42,304 nt of DNA from Methanothrix sp. (GCA_030611205.1 JAUWQF010000004.1:1-42304); one strand, 5' to 3'; numbered from the stretch's first letter, positions 20,028-30,193 are shown. The notes: generated by a model from the sequence alone, not told the origin. Made by a program: numbers and translations.

Positions 20028-20996
20028 CTGACCACAGCATCGGCTCCGGGCAAGGTGATCCTCTTCGGAGAGCACGCCGTGGTCTCCGGGGCACCCGCTC
20101 TGGGCGCGGCCGTCGATATGAGGGTCCGGGTCCGAGTCGAGGACGCTTCAGGTCTCGTAATAGAAGCCCGCAACCTGGTCCTGGTCCTGGACGGTCTGGC
20201 CGTCGACCCCCTATCTAGAAAGGCCGACATGAAGGCGATCACCGGGAAGGCTCTTCACGCCACGAGGTACGTCTCTGCGGTTCTCGCCGAGGTAGAAGCC
20301 CGGGACCTTCGTGTGGTGGTGGAATCCGAGATACCCCCTTCCTCCGGGCTGGGTTCGTCGGCCTCGGTCGTCGTCGCCACCCTGGCGGCGCTGAACGACC
20401 ATCTGAGTCTGGGACTCTCTTTTGCTGAGATCGCCGAGAGGGCTTATTCGATAGAGAAAAATGTACAGAATGGCATGGGAAGCCGGATGGATACCGCCCT
20501 GGCCACCTTCGGCGGCTACCAGGTTGTCACCGGAGAGGCCAAACCGGTTGACCTGCCGAAGCTCGATCTGATCGTGGGCTGTACAGGGAAGCCCCATGAT
20601 ACCGGGTTGGAAGTGGAGAAGGTCCAGAGGTTGCGTGCCAGGTACCCCGACGTTGTGGATCCCGTCTTCGAGGCGATGGGCGCGATCTCCAGGAGGGCCC
20701 TGACCCATCTCAAAGAACGGAAGCTGACGGAACTGGGTATTCTCATGAACGTGAACCACGGCCTACTGGAGTCCATCGGGGTGGGGACCCGAGAGCTGAC
20801 CGAGCTGGTCTATGCGGCCCGTGGTGCGGGAAGAGCCCTCGGGGCGAAGCTGACCGGTGCAGGTGGAGGCGGATGCATGATCGCGTTGCCCGGTCCGGAA
20901 TATCTCGATAGGTCGAGAGCGATGACGGCTATCGTCCAGGCCGGGGGCGAAGCCTTCCCCGTGACCACCGGATGTGAAGGCGTGTTGCTGGGTTGA
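20028..20996 (+). CDS. mvk: Mevalonate kinase, apparent CTG start
   Basis: TTASAPGKVILFGEHAVVSGAPALG; PPSSGLGSSASVVV; KLTGAGGGGCMIAL. Listed GTG (20055) would cut the conserved N-terminus. Confidence 0.9.
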   Translation: MTTASAPGKVILFGEHAVVSGAPALGAAVDMRVRVRVEDASGLVIEARNLVLVLDGLAVDPLSRKADMKAITGKALHATRYVSAVLAEVEARDLRVVVESEIPPSSGLGSSASVVVATLAALNDHLSLGLSFAEIAERAYSIEKNVQNGMGSRMDTALATFGGYQVVTGEAKPVDLPKLDLIVGCTGKPHDTGLEVEKVQRLRARYPDVVDPVFEAMGAISRRALTHLKERKLTELGILMNVNHGLLESIGVGTRELTELVYAARGAGRALGAKLTGAGGGGCMIALPGPEYLDRSRAMTAIVQAGGEAFPVTTGCEGVLLG

Positions 20997-21757
20997 GAAA
21001 GATGGTCGGGATACTGAAGATCGGTGGCAGCGTACTGACCGATAAGACGAAGCTGGAATCTCCGCGTATGGAGGCGATCGAGCGGATCGCGGCGGAGGTG
21101 GCAAGTTGTTCCTCGGGACTGGTACTGGTACATGGTGCAGGCTCTTTTGGACACATCCACGCCGATAAGTACGACCTTAGGGAGAGGTTCGATCCCGAGG
21201 GAATCCTGGAGACGCACAGGTCTGTGGTGAGGCTGAACGAGATCGTGGTAGAAGCCCTGGGTCAAGCAGGAGCCCATCCCGTCCCCGTCCATCCGCTGAG
21301 CTGTGCCCTTCTCCAGGATGGTAGGATAAGAGATATGAATATCGGGCCCCTAACGGAGATGATAGAGAGGGGTCTGTTGCCCGTGCTACACGGCGACGTG
21401 GTCATGGACAGGGCGCGAGGCGCGGATATACTATCCGGTGACCAGATCATAACCCACCTGGCCAGATCCCTAGGGGCGGATGTCGTGGCGTTGGGGACGA
21501 GAGAGGACGGCGTCATCTATGGTGGAGAGGTCGTTTCTAGAGTTACCAGAGAGAACTATCACCGTATAGAGCCCGAGCTAGGCGGGAGCAGAGGGGTCGA
21601 TGACGTCACCGGTGGCATGAGAAAGAAGGTGATGGAGCTTCTGGACCTGGCAGACGACGGCATCCCATCGCTTATATTCAACGCCGGGAAGAAGGGTATG
21701 ATCGAGAAGGCCCTGGAAGGCGAACTCGTGGGAACCCTTGTGGAGGGATCCTCATGA
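20993..21757 (+). CDS. ipk: Isopentenyl phosphate kinase
   Basis: GILKIGGSVLTDK, LVHGAGSFGHIHADKY, GGMRKKVMELLDLA; amino-acid-kinase fold. Confidence 0.9.
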   Translation: MRKMVGILKIGGSVLTDKTKLESPRMEAIERIAAEVASCSSGLVLVHGAGSFGHIHADKYDLRERFDPEGILETHRSVVRLNEIVVEALGQAGAHPVPVHPLSCALLQDGRIRDMNIGPLTEMIERGLLPVLHGDVVMDRARGADILSGDQIITHLARSLGADVVALGTREDGVIYGGEVVSRVTRENYHRIEPELGGSRGVDDVTGGMRKKVMELLDLADDGIPSLIFNAGKKGMIEKALEGELVGTLVEGSS

Positions 21758-22842
21758 CCACCTCCAGCAGAAAACTGGATCACATCAGGATCTGTCTGGA
21801 GGAGGATATAGAGGCTGCCTGGAGACCCTTCAATGATCTGATGCTGGTGCCCAGGGCACTGCCGGGCATCGATGCTTCCGAGGTTAACACAAGATGCCGG
21901 TTCCTGGGCAAAGAGCTGGCCGCCCCCCTGATGATCTGCGGCATGACGGGAGGGCATCCTGATACCAAGGAGATCAACCGGAACCTGGCCCGGGCCGCCC
22001 AAGAGGTGGGCGTCGCCCTGGGTGTGGGCTCGCAGAGGGCTGCCCTGGAGGATCCGATGATGGAAGAAACCTTCTCCGTGGTCAGAGATGCCGCCCCAGG
22101 CGTGCCCGTGGTGGGCAACATCGGAGCGGTACAGCTCAAGAAGGAGGGGCCGGAGATCTTGGATAGGCTGGCGGAGATGATCGATGCCGACGCCCTGGCC
22201 ATCCACCTGAACTTCCTCCAGGAGAGCGTCCAGCCAGAGGGAGAGACATGGGGCGGGGGGCTGATCGAGGCCATCGGGTCGGCCGCCCGGGGAAAGGTGC
22301 CCATCATCGTAAAGGAGACGGGAGCCGGGATCTGCAGAGAAGATGCTGTCGCCCTCGTCGAGGCGGGCGTCCGGATCATCGATGTGAGCGGGTTGGGTGG
22401 AACCAGCTGGGCCGCCGTCGAGGCTCGCCGGGCGGAGGAGAAAGGCGATCAAGGGTCGTACCGTCTGGGCCGGACCTTCAGAAACTGGGGTATTCCCACA
22501 CCGGTCAGCATTGTGGAATGCGTCGCCGCAGGAGCCGAGGTGATATCCTCGGGAGGCGTCAGGAGCGGTGCCGACGTGGCCAAGAGCCTGGCTCTGGGAG
22601 CCACGATAGCCGGCTCGGCGCTGCCCTTGCTAGCGCCCGCTACGAAGAGCGCCGAGGAGGTGGCCGAGGTCCTCCGGCGCTATATACGAGAACTCAGAAC
22701 CTCGATGTTCCTGACCGCCTGCGTCGATCTGGCAGAGCTGGGGTCTGCGCCCATAGTCGTGGGCGGAAGGGTACGAGAGATCCTGGATCAGAGAGGATTT
22801 GAGACGAAAAAGTTCGCGATTATTAGAGAGATGTCAAGATGA
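21754..22842 (+). CDS. fni: Type 2 isopentenyl-diphosphate delta-isomerase
   Basis: RKLDHIRICLEED, GMTGGHPDTKEINRNLA, ALGVGSQRAALEDP, AIHLNFLQESVQPEGE, DVSGLGGTSWAAVEA. Confidence 0.94.
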   Translation: MTTSSRKLDHIRICLEEDIEAAWRPFNDLMLVPRALPGIDASEVNTRCRFLGKELAAPLMICGMTGGHPDTKEINRNLARAAQEVGVALGVGSQRAALEDPMMEETFSVVRDAAPGVPVVGNIGAVQLKKEGPEILDRLAEMIDADALAIHLNFLQESVQPEGETWGGGLIEAIGSAARGKVPIIVKETGAGICREDAVALVEAGVRIIDVSGLGGTSWAAVEARRAEEKGDQGSYRLGRTFRNWGIPTPVSIVECVAAGAEVISSGGVRSGADVAKSLALGATIAGSALPLLAPATKSAEEVAEVLRRYIRELRTSMFLTACVDLAELGSAPIVVGGRVREILDQRGFETKKFAIIREMSR

Positions 22843-22861
22843 ATATTAGAGAGTTGTCAAG

Positions 22862-24199
22862 ATGAATAATATAGAAATCAAAGCGGTCGGCGGCTACGAA
22901 GAGGTCGGAAGGAACATGACCGCGATCCGGGTCGATCGGGACGTCATCATTATGGATATGGGTCTCCGGTTGGACAGAGTTCAGATACACGAAGATACGG
23001 ATGTGGAACGGCTTCACACTTCGGAGCTGATCAGCATGGGTGCCATCCCTGATGACAGCGTCATGAAGAACATAAATGGCAAGGTAAGAGCGATAGCTTG
23101 CACCCATGGTCATCTGGACCACATCGGAGCCGTATCCAAGCTGGCGTACAAGTACAAGGCACCCGTACTGGGTACACCCTACACCGCAGACCTCATAAAA
23201 CAGGAGATTCGGGACGAGAAGCTCTTCGACGTCACGAACGAGGTCATAACCATGAACGCCGGGGAGAGCTATCAGGTCACCCCGGATATCGAGCTGGAGT
23301 TTGTAAGGGTCCAGCACAGCATAGTGGACTGCGTCTTCGCAGCCATACACACCCCCTACGGTGTGATCCTCTATGCCAACGACTTCAAGATGGACAGGAA
23401 CCCCACCCTGGGCCAGCCACCTGACTTCGTCAGGATGAAGGAACTAAGTAAGGAGGGTGTCCTGGCCCTGATCACCGAGACTACCAACGCGGGGATATCC
23501 GGGAAGACTCCCTCAGAGCAGATCGCGAAGGACCTGGTCTGGGACGCCTTATTGGGAACTGCGGAGAGTAAGTCGGGTGTGCTGGTTACCACCTTCTCGT
23601 CACACATCGCCCGGATCAGGGCCATAATCGAAGCTGCTCACGAGATGGGACGGAAACCGGTTCTTCTGGGCAGATCGATGGACAAGTACTGGGGAACCGC
23701 TAAGAGGACGGGGTACGCGATGAATGCCAAAAACCTCGCCATCTATGGCAGGCGGAGGAGCATAGACAAGTTCTTCAAGACGATGATGCAGGATGGTAAA
23801 GACAAGTATCTGCCCATAATGACCGGCCACCAAGGCGAACCCGGAGCCATACTGGGCAGGGTGGCCAATGGGGAGACACCCTATAAGGTCGAATCGGGAG
23901 ACAAGGTGATATTCAGCGCGGGGATAATACCCCAGCCCCTCAACAGAGCAAACCGCTACGTGGTGGAGACGAAGCTGAAGATGAGAGGGGCCAGGATATA
24001 CGACAACGTCCACGTCTCGGGACATGCCTGCATAGAAGATCACTGGGAGCTGCTCAGGATGATAAAACCGGAGCACGTGATAACCAGTCACGGTACCTTC
24101 GAGTCGCACGGCAAGTACCTGACCATGGCCGAAGAGACGGGGTACGAGCTGGATTATACGGTCCACATCCTCAGAAACGGGCAGGGGCTGCCGCTCTGA
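22862..24199 (+). CDS. rnj: Archaeal ribonuclease J
   Basis: Metallo-beta-lactamase ACTHGHLDHIGAVSKL; beta-CASP SHIARIRAIIEAA; TGHQGEPGAILGR; HVSGHA. Confidence 0.93.
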   Translation: MNNIEIKAVGGYEEVGRNMTAIRVDRDVIIMDMGLRLDRVQIHEDTDVERLHTSELISMGAIPDDSVMKNINGKVRAIACTHGHLDHIGAVSKLAYKYKAPVLGTPYTADLIKQEIRDEKLFDVTNEVITMNAGESYQVTPDIELEFVRVQHSIVDCVFAAIHTPYGVILYANDFKMDRNPTLGQPPDFVRMKELSKEGVLALITETTNAGISGKTPSEQIAKDLVWDALLGTAESKSGVLVTTFSSHIARIRAIIEAAHEMGRKPVLLGRSMDKYWGTAKRTGYAMNAKNLAIYGRRRSIDKFFKTMMQDGKDKYLPIMTGHQGEPGAILGRVANGETPYKVESGDKVIFSAGIIPQPLNRANRYVVETKLKMRGARIYDNVHVSGHACIEDHWELLRMIKPEHVITSHGTFESHGKYLTMAEETGYELDYTVHILRNGQGLPL

Positions 24200-24235
24200 G
24201 ATAAGTTTAACCGGTCGGAGTGTTGGTGACAATAT

Positions 24236-25198
24236 ATGCTTGACGAGGAGCTAAAGAGACGTGCTTCCATGGTAACTGATGCTATCGAGAAGCTGCTGCC
24301 GGTGGTTCATCCGCAGGGTCTGTATGAGGCGGGCAGGCATCTTGTGGATGCTGGCGGGAAGCGGCTCCGGCCGAGCATGTTGATCCTGGCGGCGGAGACC
24401 GTGGAAGGAGACCAAAAAGTCGTTCTTCCTGCCGCGGTCTCCGTGGAGCTGGTCCACAACTTCACCTTGATCCACGACGACATAATGGACCATGCAGAGA
24501 CCAGAAGAGGTCGGCCCGCGGTTCATGTGAAGTGGGACGAGTCCGGAGCCATCCTCGCAGGAGATACCCTCTACTCCAAGGCCTTCCAGATCCTCGCCTC
24601 CACGAAGACCGATCCCGGAAGCGTGGTAGCATCGATGGAGATGATGGCAAGAACCTGTACCGCCATCTGCGAGGGTCAGTGGCTGGATATGGAGTTCGAG
24701 ACGAAGGACCGGGTATCGGAGGACGAGTACCTGGAGATGATCGAGAAGAAGACCGGTGTCCTCTACGGCGCTGCGTCCTGGGTGGGGGCCACCCTATCCG
24801 GCGCTCCGGAAGAGCAGGTGAAGGGGCTGGAGGAGTTCGGCAGGCTGGTGGGTATGGGGTTCCAGATCTACGACGACGTCCTGGACCTGACCGCGCCTCC
24901 TGAGGTGCTGGGCAAGCCCCGGGGCGGGGATCTTGTGGAAGGGAAGAAGACGCTGATAATGATCCACGCCATGGAGAGGGGGGTCATGCCGGAGGTCTTG
25001 GGGAAGAAGAACGCCACAACCGAAGAGATCGAAGCGGCCTTATCGGTCCTGGAAGAGAGCGGGTCGATAGACTACGCCCGGACCAAGGCGGCGTCGCTGG
25101 TGGAGCAGGGGAAGAGAGCCTTGGATGTCCTGGAGGACTCAAAGGCGAAGGATCTGCTGCTGGAGCTCGCCGACTACATGATCAGCCGAAGGTACTGA
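24236..25198 (+). CDS. idsA: Trans-isoprenyl diphosphate synthase (short-chain, GGPP/FPP type)
   Basis: GGKRLRPSMLILAAE, LIHDDIMDHAETRRGRPAVH, FQIYDDVLD, GDLVEGKKTLI. Confidence 0.92.
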   Translation: MLDEELKRRASMVTDAIEKLLPVVHPQGLYEAGRHLVDAGGKRLRPSMLILAAETVEGDQKVVLPAAVSVELVHNFTLIHDDIMDHAETRRGRPAVHVKWDESGAILAGDTLYSKAFQILASTKTDPGSVVASMEMMARTCTAICEGQWLDMEFETKDRVSEDEYLEMIEKKTGVLYGAASWVGATLSGAPEEQVKGLEEFGRLVGMGFQIYDDVLDLTAPPEVLGKPRGGDLVEGKKTLIMIHAMERGVMPEVLGKKNATTEEIEAALSVLEESGSIDYARTKAASLVEQGKRALDVLEDSKAKDLLLELADYMISRRY

Positions 25199-25235
25199 AT
25201 AGTATGAGCTTAACGCAAGTTAATAGGTGATAAAT

Positions 25236-25427
25236 ATGAATAAATCCGAGGCCGAGCACCTCTTTGGACACTGGATAGAGCATAACAAGGGTCACGCCAA
25301 GAGCTTCCGGGACCGGGCAGAGGAGATCAAAGAGATAAGTTCTGGTTCCGCTATCGGGCTGAGAGAGGCGGCGGAGCTGATGGACCGGTGCACCGAGAAA
25401 CTTGTGGAAGCCAGAGAGAAGTTGTGA
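25236..25427 (+). CDS. Small helical protein (HWIEHNKGHAKSFRDRA)
   Basis: 63 aa from ATG 25236; His-rich helix. Confidence 0.6.
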   Translation: MNKSEAEHLFGHWIEHNKGHAKSFRDRAEEIKEISSGSAIGLREAAELMDRCTEKLVEAREKL

Positions 25428-25500
25428 AGGGGATCAGGGCCGAGGTCCTCTTGGATTAGTTTTTTGCCGCGCCATCACCCCTACCCAGTCCCTTGTCCTT

Positions 25501-26433
25501 CTACCTCGCCGCCTGTTCCTCGACCTTCTCCTTCGTGACCTTGTCGAACTGATCCTGTATGTCTTTTCCCAGGATGCCTATGGCGTCGGACCTGCACTGT
25601 CGGCAGTGCCTCATCTGCTTCATGATCTTGCTCAGCTCGTCCTGGATCGCCCTCTTCTCTGCCGGGCTCGGTGGGGTGAGGTGAGAGAACCGGTACTGGG
25701 GGATGAGAGGCATCACGTTCTGGATGTAGACCCCCAGCTTCTTGATCGTCCTGGCGATCTCCATGACGTGATCGTCGTTTATGGTGGGGATGAAAACGGT
25801 ATTCACCTTCACGATCATCTTCCTCTTCACCGCCTCTTCTATGCCCCTGAGCTGTTGGTCCAGTAAGATCTGGGCGGCTTCGTAACCAGTGTACTTCTTG
25901 CCCTCGTAGGTCACGTACTCGTAGATATCCTTCCCGATCTCGGGGTCCACGGCGTTCAGGGTGACGGTGACGTTCCCGACGCCCATCTCGTCCAGCCGGT
26001 CGACCTTCTCGGGAAGAAGCAAACCGTTGGTGCTGATGCATAGAAGGATATGAGGATACTTTTCTCCTACCAGCTTGAAGGTCTCGAAGGTCTGCTCGTT
26101 GAAGAGGGGCTCTCCCGGGCCGGCCACGGCAACCACCTTGATATAATGGACCTTCTCTATGACCTCATCCACCCTGGCCAGGGCCTCCACCGGCGTCAGG
26201 ACCTGGCTTGTGACCCCCGGCCTGCACTCGTTGACGCAGTCGAAATCCCTGATGCAGTAGTTGCACTGGATGTTACACCTCGGCGCCACGGCCAGGTGCA
26301 TCCTGCCGAAGCGATGACAGGCCTTGGCGCTGAAGCAGGGATGCTCCTGAATCCGCCTCAGCTGTTCCGGGTCCCAGGGAATATCCTTGCCCATGACGTT
26401 GGCGGTGGGGTACTCATTCTCGCTCATGATCAC
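25501..26433 (-). CDS. nifB: NifB-type radical SAM protein
   Basis: CFSAKACHRFGRMHLAVAPRCNIQCNYCIRDFDCVNECRPGVTSQVLTP; AVAGPGEPLFN. Confidence 0.88.
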   Translation of the reverse strand: MIMSENEYPTANVMGKDIPWDPEQLRRIQEHPCFSAKACHRFGRMHLAVAPRCNIQCNYCIRDFDCVNECRPGVTSQVLTPVEALARVDEVIEKVHYIKVVAVAGPGEPLFNEQTFETFKLVGEKYPHILLCISTNGLLLPEKVDRLDEMGVGNVTVTLNAVDPEIGKDIYEYVTYEGKKYTGYEAAQILLDQQLRGIEEAVKRKMIVKVNTVFIPTINDDHVMEIARTIKKLGVYIQNVMPLIPQYRFSHLTPPSPAEKRAIQDELSKIMKQMRHCRQCRSDAIGILGKDIQDQFDKVTKEKVEEQAAR

Positions 26434-26521
26434 GAACTCCGTCTTCTAAGGGTATCTTATTCTCTAAAAGGATATCTAAGACCCAAAACCCTTATCCGCT
26501 CTGGTCGCGTTTTGGCCTACC

Positions 26522-26809
26522 ATGTCTAAGAGGGACGATAGGTTGGTCATCTGGCCGGTCTACTTCGATGCAGATAGGACCCGGACCGGGGGCAGGGCGG
26601 TCTCCAAGAGCGACGCGGTCCACAAGCCCACGGTGAATGAGGTGCATGTGGCCGCGATGGAACTGAACCTGGAACCAACGGTAGAGCGAGAGAAACGCTA
26701 TCCATCCCTATGGTGGGATGATATGGGAAGGGTACTGGTCCGGAGGAGGGGACCCAAGACCGCTCTGTTGAGAGATCTCGCCAGAACTATCAGACGCATA
26801 AGAGGCTGA
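26522..26809 (+). CDS. srp19: Signal recognition particle 19 kDa protein
   Basis: LVIWPVYFDADRTRTGGRAVSKSDAVHKPTVNEV. Confidence 0.9.
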   Translation: MSKRDDRLVIWPVYFDADRTRTGGRAVSKSDAVHKPTVNEVHVAAMELNLEPTVEREKRYPSLWWDDMGRVLVRRRGPKTALLRDLARTIRRIRG

Positions 26810-26821
26810 CCGGCTCTGCGG

Positions 26822-27106
26822 TTAGCGTTCCTGGAGGGTCTCTACCTCTTCCACGATCTCTTTTCCCGCGGCGACTTCGTCTATGCTGTGAACGACGCCG
26901 CCAAAATCCTGGATCACCGATTCCACGGCGACGTAGTCGATATCGTCACCCTGGAGGGTGATCTTGACCGTCTCCGTCTGCTGGTCAACCTCAGAAAGAC
27001 TCAAGTTGACGCCGACTATCCCGTCGAGCCTGGCCAGAGTCCTGGCAAGCTCCAAAATAGTGGGGACATGCGGCTTCAATACGTCCAGTACCAATCGTCT
27101 GATCAT
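26822..27106 (-). CDS. DUF211 family protein
   Basis: [56 protein letters not shown]. Confidence 0.85.
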   Translation of the reverse strand: MIRRLVLDVLKPHVPTILELARTLARLDGIVGVNLSLSEVDQQTETVKITLQGDDIDYVAVESVIQDFGGVVHSIDEVAAGKEIVEEVETLQER

Positions 27107-27194
27107 CTAAGCTCTCTGACACTCCATCAAATTGTTATCTAGCGCGCCCCGGTTAGAGGTAATACTTAATAATGTTTGTGATCGTCGCCCAACC

Positions 27195-27830
27195 ATGATC
27201 GATCTTCATACGCATACGGTCTTCAGCGACGGAGAACTGCTCCCTGCTGAACTGATCCGGCGAGCTGAGACCAGGGGCTACCGGGCCATAGGGATCACGG
27301 ATCACGTAGACTTCTCCAACGTGGAGTTCGTCATCTCCAACGTCTCCAAGATCAAGACGCTGGAGGACGTCCTGGATATGAAGATCCTGGTGGGTGTGGA
27401 GATCACCCACGTTCCTCCTCCAAAGATGGAACGATTGATCCTTCTTGCCCGCAGGCTGGGGGCCGAGATCATCGTGGTCCACGGAGAGACGCCAATAGAG
27501 CCTGTCTCACCGGGCACCAACCGGGCCGCCCTGGAGATGGGTGTCGATATCCTGGCCCACCCGGGTTTCATCACCCATGAAGAGGCCGACCTGGCCAGAG
27601 AGAACGACGTCTGTCTGGAGATCACCGCCCGCGCGGGTCACAATATCACCAACGGTCACGTGGTGAGGATGGCTGCGGCATCGGGCGCGAAGCTTGTGGT
27701 GAACACGGACGCCCACGGCCCCGACGACCTGATCGATCGTAAGCGTGCCATCCAGATCGCCATGGGTGCGGGACTGACAGAAGAAAATGCCACGGAGATC
27801 GTGACCCACCATCCCATAGTGACGCTGTAA
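27195..27830 (+). CDS. PHP domain (histidinol phosphatase-like) metal-dependent hydrolase
   Basis: MIDLHTHTVFSDGELLPAELIRRA, GITDHVDF, VHGETPIEPV, NTDAHGPDDL. Confidence 0.88.
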   Translation: MIDLHTHTVFSDGELLPAELIRRAETRGYRAIGITDHVDFSNVEFVISNVSKIKTLEDVLDMKILVGVEITHVPPPKMERLILLARRLGAEIIVVHGETPIEPVSPGTNRAALEMGVDILAHPGFITHEEADLARENDVCLEITARAGHNITNGHVVRMAAASGAKLVVNTDAHGPDDLIDRKRAIQIAMGAGLTEENATEIVTHHPIVTL

Positions 27831-27842
27831 CCTGGTGATATT

Positions 27843-28247
27843 TTGGATGTCGTGGCGGTGGATATCTCGGGCAGGCACGTCGTAGAGGGACGCTACATCA
27901 TGGTCTGCGCCGCGGTGGCCGCCAGGATATCGCCGCGGTGCACCGAGAAGACGTATCGAGTGAAGCTGACGACCCTGGTGGCGAGTTCCGTCGATCTGTA
28001 CGTGGTGACCGATCTGATCGAGACGGCCTCCAGAGGTCTCCTGGGGGTTCTTGTGGCCGAGAGAGGGGACCTCTTCAATATAGAGAGGTGGAAGGCCGAG
28101 AGCATCCTGGGTCGAGAGTTCAAGTACCCTGAGTCCCTGGGCGAGAGACGGGCCATCGAGCTGGCTCACCACATATCTTTTGCCGCCAGGAAGATGATGC
28201 TCGAACTTGAAGGGTGGCCGGGCATGGATGAAAATGAAAGACAGTAG
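27843..28247 (+). CDS. DUF2209-like archaeal protein
   Basis: VVAVDISGRHVVEGRYIMVCAAVAA; coding-like with TTG start. Confidence 0.65.
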   Translation: MDVVAVDISGRHVVEGRYIMVCAAVAARISPRCTEKTYRVKLTTLVASSVDLYVVTDLIETASRGLLGVLVAERGDLFNIERWKAESILGREFKYPESLGERRAIELAHHISFAARKMMLELEGWPGMDENERQ

Positions 28248-28294
28248 GCAAGGAAAAAAAACTTCCATTCGGTCTGATCCGCTCGGAGTATACA

Positions 28295-30193
28295 ATGTTA
28301 TACATTATATGCAATAAAAAAGGTTTGATATTCGCCGCCGTTATATTCGCAGCAGCAGCAGCATTTGTGTGCTTTGGATGCTCTTCTACAGCAACAAGTT
28401 GCACACCCATCATTACCGAAGTATATTATGACACCTATTTGAAAAATGATCTTGACGAGTTCATAAGGATACACAATCCCACTGAAAGTACAATCAATAT
28501 CGGCAACTGGCAGATTACTGATAGGGAGGGCGTCATCGCGTTCCCGGCATGGACGAATTTAGATGCCGGGGCCAGCCTATATCTCGCCTATAACGCAACA
28601 ACATTTTATGAAGAGATGCTCCTGGAGGCTGAGTTTGAATATGGCGTGGATTCAGACTCAACACCAAACATGATAAAATCAGGCAGGCTACAATTAGCCA
28701 ATGAGGGAGACGAAGTAATCCTGAAAGATGATAAAAGCGAGATAATAGATGTCGTGATTTATGGCGACTCGGATTATATCGGTGCCGGATGGACCAAAAC
28801 CCCGGTGAAAGGCATAAAAGAGGGTGTTATCTTAGAGCGAGATAGAAATGAGACCACCGGGCAGTATGAAGATGAAAACTCATCTGCTGATTGGGATGAT
28901 TGTCGAGTATACGTCCTTGGGCAGTCGCATTTTCATTATGAAACTTTCGATTTTAACGGAAATGTAACGGTATTTACATCGCCGGACGGCAGCTTTAACG
29001 AGGTTGTAAATGCAATTGATAACGCACAGGATTCGATCTATTTGAACATTTACCAATTTCATAATTTCTATTTGATGGACCATATAATAGATGCGTTAGA
29101 AAGGGGCGTTGACGTTAAGATAATGCTCGAAGGCAACCCGGTAAATGAGATCGCCGATGAAGAGAGGTACATCGCGAACCAAATCGTTACCGCAGGCGGA
29201 GAGGTACGGTTTATGATAAACGACAAAGACAGAGGTATTCATGACAGATATGCGTTCAATCATGCGAAATACGCAGTTATCGACGATGAAACGACGATGG
29301 TAACCTCCGAGAACTGGAAAAATACGGGTGTGCCGGTCAATAATACTTTTGGGAATAGAGGCTGGGGCATTATGGTAAACAGTCCAGATGTAACAGGTTA
29401 TTTCAGCGAGGTATTCTTTGAAGACTGGAAGCCCGCAAGCAAGGACAGTTTCCCTTTCACTGCAAACGATCCAACCTATGGGAATAAATATGGCTGTCCA
29501 CCGCCCGATTTTGTGCCAAATCGCACAATCCCGACGGGTAGTTACTCTCATCCGTTTGAGAGCAAAACAATTTCTGGCAAGTTTAATATGTCTCCTGTCT
29601 TAGCTCCTGATACCTCGCTAATGCAGATGGTGTCTATTATTGGGATGATAAAAGGAGCAAAAAATTCTGTTTATGTCGAGCAGCTTTATATCTACAAGAA
29701 CTGGGGGACGTATGCAGACCCAAAGCCAAATCTGTTCTTAGAGGCTGTAATCAACGCGTCGAGGAGAGGTTGTGAAGTAAAAATATTGCTGGATTCCGTG
29801 TACGGAAGGGAGCATAATGAGGAAACGATCGAGTACGTCAACGATATTGCCGCGGATGAAAAATTATGTCTTGAGGCGAAGTTGATAAATAACGAAGCGA
29901 TCGGGCTTAACAAAACACACAACAAGGGTGTGATTGTTGACTGCCGTGAAGTTTTGATCTCAAGTATCAATTGGAACGAGTACAGTCCAACAAACAACAG
30001 GGAAGCGGGTATAATTATCGAAAATGAAGACGTAGCCAAATTTTATACTGATGTGTTCCTCTATGACTGGTATGATGGCTCACCGGTAAAAGCCGTCTTC
30101 GATGCGGGACCTGGGACATGCTCAAGCATACCCGGCATGCATAGCGGAACAATCACACCCGATCAAACGATTACTGTTTCTGGTAGTACATAA
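28295..30193 (+). CDS. Lipoprotein with lamin-tail domain and two phospholipase D-like domains
   Basis: Signal plus Cys; IITEVYYDTYLKNDLDEFIRIHNPTESTINIGNWQITDREG; NHAKYAVIDDETTMVTSENW and THNKGVIVDCREVLISSINWNE. Confidence 0.85.
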   Translation: MLYIICNKKGLIFAAVIFAAAAAFVCFGCSSTATSCTPIITEVYYDTYLKNDLDEFIRIHNPTESTINIGNWQITDREGVIAFPAWTNLDAGASLYLAYNATTFYEEMLLEAEFEYGVDSDSTPNMIKSGRLQLANEGDEVILKDDKSEIIDVVIYGDSDYIGAGWTKTPVKGIKEGVILERDRNETTGQYEDENSSADWDDCRVYVLGQSHFHYETFDFNGNVTVFTSPDGSFNEVVNAIDNAQDSIYLNIYQFHNFYLMDHIIDALERGVDVKIMLEGNPVNEIADEERYIANQIVTAGGEVRFMINDKDRGIHDRYAFNHAKYAVIDDETTMVTSENWKNTGVPVNNTFGNRGWGIMVNSPDVTGYFSEVFFEDWKPASKDSFPFTANDPTYGNKYGCPPPDFVPNRTIPTGSYSHPFESKTISGKFNMSPVLAPDTSLMQMVSIIGMIKGAKNSVYVEQLYIYKNWGTYADPKPNLFLEAVINASRRGCEVKILLDSVYGREHNEETIEYVNDIAADEKLCLEAKLINNEAIGLNKTHNKGVIVDCREVLISSINWNEYSPTNNREAGIIIENEDVAKFYTDVFLYDWYDGSPVKAVFDAGPGTCSSIPGMHSGTITPDQTITVSGST

